A stretch of DNA of 27,526 bases from Eubacterium limosum. GTDB lineage: Bacteria > Bacillota > Clostridia > Eubacteriales > Eubacteriaceae. The notes beneath the pieces were generated by a model. That model had not been told where the DNA came from, ran no database searches, and was given only the letters and a program-made list of their open reading frames with translations. A program made the position numbers and the translations under genes. Below, one piece after another: positions 24,109 to 27,526 of the stretch (within the stretch, counting starts at the first letter, position 1; the number at the start of each line of letters is the position of its first letter). The stretch covers positions 1-27,526 of the forward strand of contig CAUEUD010000017.1 of NCBI GenBank assembly GCA_959020865.1. Direction: 5' to 3'.

Positions 24109-24125
24109 GGGAGCGCAGCGCTCCC
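24109..24125 (+). promoter_or_regulatory. GC-rich perfect palindrome at the 5' end of the aldolase message
   Basis: GGGAGCGC-A-GCGCTCCC, 8-bp perfect arms around one base. The position near the expected transcript start suggests either a stabilising 5' stem-loop or a repressor operator. It is followed by GATTTT only, so it is a poor terminator. Confidence 0.65.
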
Positions 24126-24177
24126 GATTTTAAACTTAAACAGGACCGGCAAAACGATCCGATCAGGAGGTTATACA

Positions 24178-25065
24178 ATGAAGAAAGAGCAACTGGAAAG
24201 AATGACGAATGGTAAAGGCTTTATCGCGGCGCTTGACCAGAGCGGCGGCAGCACGCCAAAAGCGCTGAGATTGTACGGCATCGCTGAGGATAGCTATCAT
24301 GGCGATGATGAAATGTTTGATCTGGTTCACGCCATGCGGACACGGATCATCAAAAGCCCAGCCTTTACATCAGAATATATTCTGGGGGCGATTCTCTTTG
24401 AAAAGACCATGGACCGTACCATTGATGATGTTTATACAGCCGATTACCTCTGGGAGAAAAAGGGAATACTGCCGATTTTAAAGGTCGATAAAGGTTTGGC
24501 TGAGGAAAAAGACGGCGTTCAGCTCATGAAGCCGATCCCGGATCTGGACGGTTTGCTCAAGCGGGCGTCAGACCGCCATATCTTTGGTACAAAAATGCGC
24601 TCAGTCATTCAATCCGCCAATGCGGCTGGCATTAAACAGATTGTTGACCAGCAGTTTAAAGTGGGACTGCAAATTGCGGCAGCCGGCTTTGTGCCAATAC
24701 TGGAACCGGAAGTCAATATCAAAAGTGCTGATAAAGCGGAATGTGAAAAAATGTTGAAAGCGGAAATTTTAGCCCGCTTGAATACCTTGGACGACGATGT
24801 CCGTCTGATGTTTAAGCTCAGCCTTCCATCTGAAAACGGATTCTACAGCGACGTCATCGCCGATAAGCACGTGGTGCGCGTGGTCGCGCTGTCCGGCGGC
24901 TATACACGTGAGGAATCAAACGCCCTGCTGGCACAGAACCCGGGTCTTATCGCCAGCTTTTCCAGAGCGCTGTCTGAGGGGCTGAACGCGAGCCAGAGCG
25001 ACGCAGAATTTAACGCCATGCTGGCAGAGTCGATCAAGAGCATCTATGAGGCCTCGATTAAATAG
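24178..25065 (+). CDS. fda: fructose-bisphosphate aldolase, class I
   Basis: Metal-independent aldolase of glycolysis and gluconeogenesis. Its 295 residues match the short staphylococcal-type class I enzyme from start to end: MTNGKGFIAALDQSGGSTPKAL, MRTRIIKSPAF, ILGAILFEKTMDR, LKVDKGLAEEKDGVQLMKPIPDLD, HIFGTKMRS, PILEPEVNI. The Schiff-base Lys is probably Lys213 in MFKLSLPSENGFY, and ALSGGYTREESNALL forms the phosphate loop. CAGGAGG precedes the ATG. It is a single-gene unit with its own promoter, leader palindrome and terminator. Confidence 0.95.
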   Translation: MKKEQLERMTNGKGFIAALDQSGGSTPKALRLYGIAEDSYHGDDEMFDLVHAMRTRIIKSPAFTSEYILGAILFEKTMDRTIDDVYTADYLWEKKGILPILKVDKGLAEEKDGVQLMKPIPDLDGLLKRASDRHIFGTKMRSVIQSANAAGIKQIVDQQFKVGLQIAAAGFVPILEPEVNIKSADKAECEKMLKAEILARLNTLDDDVRLMFKLSLPSENGFYSDVIADKHVVRVVALSGGYTREESNALLAQNPGLIASFSRALSEGLNASQSDAEFNAMLAESIKSIYEASIK

Positions 25066-25075
25066 CATTTAACGC

Positions 25076-25115
25076 AAAAGACCGTATCTGTAAGATTTAG
25101 ATACGGTCTTTTTTT
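25076..25115. terminator. bidirectional terminator between the aldolase gene and the 48-codon ORF
   Basis: AAAAGACCGTATCT (25076-25089) pairs with AGATACGGTCTTTT (25099-25112), with T-runs on both strands. It ends both the aldolase message (+) and the methyltransferase-small protein message (-). Confidence 0.92.
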
Positions 25116-25143
25116 ATTTCAGATATTGTTTACTGTTCATCAC

Positions 25144-25290
25144 TCAGGAGATCAGGTAGATCATAAACCCAAAGAGAAGTTCCTCGACCGATTGTAGGCT
25201 TTCGACAGCAAAGGGAGCGGCTTCCTCAGAAATATTATATTTATTCATGGTTTCTTCAAAATCAGTGTAATATTCGGATTTTACAGTCAT
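25144..25290 (-). CDS. 48-residue small protein, unknown
   Basis: Reading the - strand from ATG at 25290 gives 48 codons: MTVKSEYYTDFEETMNKYNI (1-20), then SEEAAPFAVESLQSVEELLF and GFMIYLIS. The first two-thirds are acidic and probably helical; the C-terminal LLFGFMIYLIS is hydrophobic. AGGAGG lies 5 bases before the ATG. The ORF begins 12 bases after the stop of the methyltransferase-like gene and ends about 30 bases before a bidirectional terminator, so it is almost certainly the second gene of that operon. I recognise no family. It could be a partner or membrane tether of the methyltransferase-like protein (inference). Confidence 0.72.
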   Translation of the reverse strand: MTVKSEYYTDFEETMNKYNISEEAAPFAVESLQSVEELLFGFMIYLIS

Positions 25291-25302
25291 TGGTGCCTCC
25301 TG

Positions 25303-26460
25303 TTAATAGATTCCGTATTCATGTACGAAATTGAATACTGCTTTTAAGTTCGATGGATTAATGTCATTGAGACGAAGAATGGCTTTGTCAAAGCCAAAAA
25401 TGTATCCACCGTCCGGGGCGAAGATGTCGATTAATTCTTTTGCTTTGTCGATACATTCCTGCTCGCTACCGGATTTTAAAAGACCGATGGGGTAAAGGCC
25501 GCTGACGATATGCCGGCCGCCAACCTTTGCTTTTATTTCCTTAGGGTCGCCATATTCAAAAACCATCAGAGTGTTTTCAGGCAGCTCATTTAAATAGTCC
25601 AGGTAGCGGGACCAGTCCTCTTCCACAAAAAGATTGGCTCCGGCTCCAGCGGCGTCCAGCCCTTCGACATAAGCTTTAAAGGTTGGCCAGTAGAATTTCA
25701 GGAAGTCTTTTTCGCGCATGTACGGCGCCATGTGAAGTGGAATAAAGGTTCGATTATAGCGGCTTGAAGCAGGGTTTACACCAGCCTTCAGGCAGACCGG
25801 CAGCAATGCCTCACAGGCGGCAATGACTTTGTCCGGACAACGACGGATATCCTTACTGATGCCTGAGAAGGAGCGCAGCTGGTCAGAAAGCGTATCCAAC
25901 GGCTCGGCTGAAGCGGCTGAGGCCATGGTATAGGTGCTCCGCCCATATTTTTCGGCGATTTTCTGATAGCCCTCACCCAGTGCGGCCATACTGCTCGCAA
26001 AGGTAAAAAAGGCCTTAGCCAGAACCTTCTGCCCTTCAAATCCAGGGCGGTTAAGTTCTTCATAAATTCTTGGAAGAATGGTTTGCCAGAGTGTTTTTAC
26101 CGGATCGGCAATAAAGGCGTCGTAATCCTCAACCTCCATACCGCGGACCTCCGGATGCTGTAAAAATCCATCGGCGCCCATTTTGAAGTTTTTTGCGCCG
26201 AGAATTTTATAAAGCTGTGGAAGACGGATGGTAATGCCGAGAACCGTGTCCCCGTCAAAATCGCGGGTGGTGACGTCAATGGCTTCCAGGGTTTTTTCGA
26301 TACTGTACTGCTCTTTTTTGAGGCTATAGCCGGCATACTCAAGACAGAAAGCATTGTCAATATTTGTGAGAATTGGAACGCGTGAGGGCATTTTTCCATC
26401 AAAAACAGCCTCAAAAACTTTATTTACCGCGTGGGTTTTTTCATTTAAAGATGTATTCAT
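25303..26460 (-). CDS. UroD-family methyltransferase-like protein
   Basis: A 385-residue protein of the uroporphyrinogen decarboxylase superfamily, in the branch that acetogens and methanogens use as corrinoid-dependent methyltransferases. Evidence: NKVFEAVFDGKMPSRVPI at the start, the helical middle and TIM-barrel strands, GANLFVEEDWSRYLDYLNELP (275-294) and HIVSGLYPIGLLKSGS. The MtaA/MtbA zinc site is missing: the His-x-Cys strand reads FEYGD (301-305) and the late Cys is replaced by FGFDKAI (355-361). Glu280/281, Glu302 and His317 are possible metal ligands instead. The ATG at 26460 follows GGGAGG by 4 bases; 38 upstream open codons cover the promoter and operators. No corrinoid protein gene is near. 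Substrate unknown; true haem-pathway UroD is unlikely. Confidence 0.78.
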   Translation of the reverse strand: MNTSLNEKTHAVNKVFEAVFDGKMPSRVPILTNIDNAFCLEYAGYSLKKEQYSIEKTLEAIDVTTRDFDGDTVLGITIRLPQLYKILGAKNFKMGADGFLQHPEVRGMEVEDYDAFIADPVKTLWQTILPRIYEELNRPGFEGQKVLAKAFFTFASSMAALGEGYQKIAEKYGRSTYTMASAASAEPLDTLSDQLRSFSGISKDIRRCPDKVIAACEALLPVCLKAGVNPASSRYNRTFIPLHMAPYMREKDFLKFYWPTFKAYVEGLDAAGAGANLFVEEDWSRYLDYLNELPENTLMVFEYGDPKEIKAKVGGRHIVSGLYPIGLLKSGSEQECIDKAKELIDIFAPDGGYIFGFDKAILRLNDINPSNLKAVFNFVHEYGIY

Positions 26461-26478
26461 ACTACCTCCCAGTAATAA

Positions 26479-26492
26479 CTGATCGCGAACAG
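26479..26492. promoter_or_regulatory. operator A (TetR-type palindrome)
   Basis: CTGATCGCGAACAG, an imperfect 14-bp palindrome with half-site CTRWTC. It lies at about +12 to +25 of the methyltransferase-like transcript, where a bound repressor would block RNA polymerase. Confidence 0.7.
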
Positions 26493-26509
26493 GTTTTAAT
26501 GTTGATTTA

Positions 26510-26538
26510 AGGATATCAGGTTTCAAATTCAAAGTCAA
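26510..26538 (-). promoter_or_regulatory. promoter of the methyltransferase-like operon
   Basis: On the - strand TTGACT (26538 to 26533), 17 bases, TATCCT (26515 to 26510). Operators A and B flank it on both sides. Confidence 0.75.
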
Positions 26539-26545
26539 GCAAAAA

Positions 26546-26559
26546 CTATTCGCGAACAG
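26546..26559. promoter_or_regulatory. operator B (TetR-type palindrome)
   Basis: CTATTCGCGAACAG, the best of the three sites (one mismatch pair from perfect symmetry). It lies 7 bases upstream of the -35 of the methyltransferase-like promoter and 21 bp, two helical turns, centre to centre from operator C. Confidence 0.72.
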
Positions 26560-26566
26560 GAAAAAA

Positions 26567-26580
26567 CTGATCATGAATAG
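26567..26580. promoter_or_regulatory. operator C (TetR-type palindrome)
   Basis: CTGATCATGAATAG, the third copy of the CTRWTC-N2-GAAYAG pattern, on the tetR side of the divergent region, 17 bases before the tetR -35. Confidence 0.66.
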
Positions 26581-26597
26581 TTTTTCTTAAGAATTGC

Positions 26598-26626
26598 TTG
26601 AAATATCCTTTTTTTTGTGGTTAAAT
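26598..26626 (+). promoter_or_regulatory. probable promoter of the TetR-family gene
   Basis: TTGAAA (26598-26603), 17 bases, TTAAAT (26621-26626) preceded by TGG (extended -10). Confidence 0.55.
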
Positions 26627-26656
26627 AGTACAAAGGACAGCGATGGGAGAAAAAGC

Positions 26657-27358
26657 GTGAAAGAGAAATTGGATAAAAAAAAAGCGAAACAGATTATTTA
26701 TGAAACAGCAAAGCGTTTATTCTTTGAAAAAGGGTATGAGGTCGGAAGCCGCCAGATCGCGAAGGAGGCAGGTGTCAGCCAGGCGCTCATTACCTATCAT
26801 TTTGGCAGCAAGCGAAACATAGGCATTCTGGTCCTTAAGGAGGATTATCAGGTGCAGGCCTCATACCTGAAGTATTTTGTCGACCCAAAGGAGGACCCTC
26901 TATTTTTTATTATCAATTTCCAAAATATGACCATGCGCATCCGTGAGCACGACCCGCGAATGGCCTCTTTTATTACAAGTGTGATGAAAGAGGATTTGCT
27001 GGAGGAATCCATTTACGAAGGCAATCAGGCTGAAATTTTTGAATCTCTTGTCCGTGAGATGCCGGCCAATGGTTATAGCTTTGAAAAAAATTATAAGCTT
27101 GCTCTGGGAACAATTTTCGGCATCCAGCGTTCGCTGCAGTGGAAAATTAATCAGGGTTTTGATCTGACCTACGCAGAATGCTTTGATTATGTTGTGCGTA
27201 GTTTTAATTTTGCTCTCAACCTGAATTTTACCGAGGCGGAGATTCGGAATATGATTGAGCGGTCGAATCGGATGGTCGATCAACTTTTTGAGCGTTATCC
27301 GCAGCTGTTAGATACCGACCAGTATCTTGTGGTACAAAATATGGGATCAGATTCTTGA
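26657..27358 (+). CDS. TetR-family regulator of the divergent methyltransferase-like operon
   Basis: A 233-residue regulator starting at GTG 26657, which follows GGGAG by 7 bases; an in-frame TTG at 26594 would include the promoter. The N-terminal DNA-binding domain is typical: AKQIIYETAKRLFFEKGYEVGSRQIAKEAGVSQALITYHFGSKRNI (10-55), with the helix-turn-helix at about 31-50. The rest is the helical ligand-binding and dimer domain (FALNLNFTEAEIRNMIERSN near the end) with no recognised ligand. It is divergent from the methyltransferase-like gene and the shared region has three matching palindromes, so it very probably controls that operon (inference). The stop lies inside the loop of its terminator. 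Confidence 0.9.
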   Translation: MKEKLDKKKAKQIIYETAKRLFFEKGYEVGSRQIAKEAGVSQALITYHFGSKRNIGILVLKEDYQVQASYLKYFVDPKEDPLFFIINFQNMTMRIREHDPRMASFITSVMKEDLLEESIYEGNQAEIFESLVREMPANGYSFEKNYKLALGTIFGIQRSLQWKINQGFDLTYAECFDYVVRSFNFALNLNFTEAEIRNMIERSNRMVDQLFERYPQLLDTDQYLVVQNMGSDS

Positions 27359-27373
27359 ATCTGGTCTTTTTTT
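27345..27373 (+). terminator. terminator overlapping the end of the tetR gene
   Basis: GATCAGATTC (27345-27354) pairs with GAATCTGGTC (27357-27366), followed by T7. The stem includes the last codons and the stop. Confidence 0.85.
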
Positions 27374-27466
27374 ATTTTAAGAAAGGCTACAGGTTTTTAA
27401 AGCCGCATAAAAAGCTTGTTTTGAATAAAAAGTTCATGAGAATCGTTTGCGGATTTCATTTTTTTC

Positions 27467-27494
27467 TTGAAGTCTTTCTAAAAAGGTCTATAAT
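27467..27494 (+). promoter_or_regulatory. promoter for a gene beyond the window
   Basis: TTGAAG (27467-27472), 16 bases, TATAAT (27489-27494). The bases between the tetR terminator and this promoter show no ORF or structure I can support. Confidence 0.6.
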
Positions 27495-27499
27495 AATAT

Positions 27500-27512
27500 T
27501 TAAGTTACTTAA
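27500..27512. promoter_or_regulatory. palindrome at the expected transcript start
   Basis: TTAAGT-T-ACTTAA, a perfect 13-bp palindrome about 6 bases after the -10. The position suits a repressor site of the MarR kind, but the regulator is unknown. Confidence 0.45.
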
Positions 27513-27526
27513 CTATTATGTTGGGT

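Noticed and set aside
24109..24125. Terminator reading of the GGGAGCGC palindrome
   Set aside because: Only GATTTT follows, and a proper gldA terminator already lies at 24013-24045.
25303..26460. Haem-pathway uroporphyrinogen decarboxylase (hemE)
   Set aside because: No haem genes are near, the TetR switch and acetogen context point elsewhere, and the sequence resembles the methyltransferase branch rather than HemE.
26462..26574. Longer start for the methyltransferase-like protein at 26574
   Set aside because: The added 38 codons cover the promoter and operators A and B; the ATG at 26460 has GGGAGG directly upstream.

Overview
The window looks like the chromosome of a Gram-positive anaerobe of the class Clostridia, most probably an acetogen of the Eubacterium limosum type. 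The evidence is the mid-range base composition, strong GGAGG ribosome sites, Firmicutes gene order (efp - Asp23 - nusB - xseA - xseB - ispA), a single-chain glycyl-tRNA synthetase, a Bce-type sensor/transporter module and a UroD-family methyltransferase of the kind expanded in acetogens. The species is an inference. I see no rRNA, tRNA, CRISPR array, insertion sequence or phage gene, and no gene-free stretch longer than about 260 bases.

Bases 1-8522 are housekeeping genes on the + strand: rho (with an unusual N-terminal half), rpmE with its own promoter and terminator, prmC, then a tightly packed run of efp, an acidic zinc-ribbon protein, an Asp23-family protein, nusB, a TsaD/Kae1 paralogue, xseA, xseB and ispA. 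It closes with a strong bidirectional hairpin.

Bases 8525-13131 are a complete four-gene Bce-type antimicrobial-peptide sensing and resistance module on the - strand, in the order response regulator, histidine kinase, ABC ATPase, permease. A TTACA-N4-TGTCA operator sits ahead of the transporter pair. The permease carries a perfect 33-bp tandem duplication in its extracellular domain.

Bases 13232-15425 carry, on the + strand behind a perfect consensus promoter, a CoA-disulfide/persulfide reductase fused to a rhodanese domain with an odd active-site loop, then a TfoX C-terminal-domain protein. glyQS converges on them from the - strand.

Bases 16929-22716 hold a Na+/phosphate symporter with a PhoU domain, thioredoxin reductase and a BMP-family lipoprotein, overlapping by 1 and 4 bases, followed by a secreted membrane-anchored 5'-nucleotidase. 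Nucleotidase, nucleoside-type binding protein and phosphate uptake together suggest salvage of external nucleotides (inference). gldA and a class I fructose-bisphosphate aldolase follow as single-gene units.

Bases 25144-27373 are the most intriguing part. A TetR-type regulator is divergent from a UroD-family methyltransferase-like gene, which is followed after 12 bases by a 48-codon ORF with an excellent ribosome site. The divergent region holds three copies of one 14-bp palindrome that flank the methyltransferase promoter. The methyltransferase lacks the His-x-Cys...Cys zinc site of MtaA/MtbA proteins, and no corrinoid protein is encoded nearby. This is the best candidate for an undescribed small system. 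The window ends with a promoter and palindrome serving a gene outside it.
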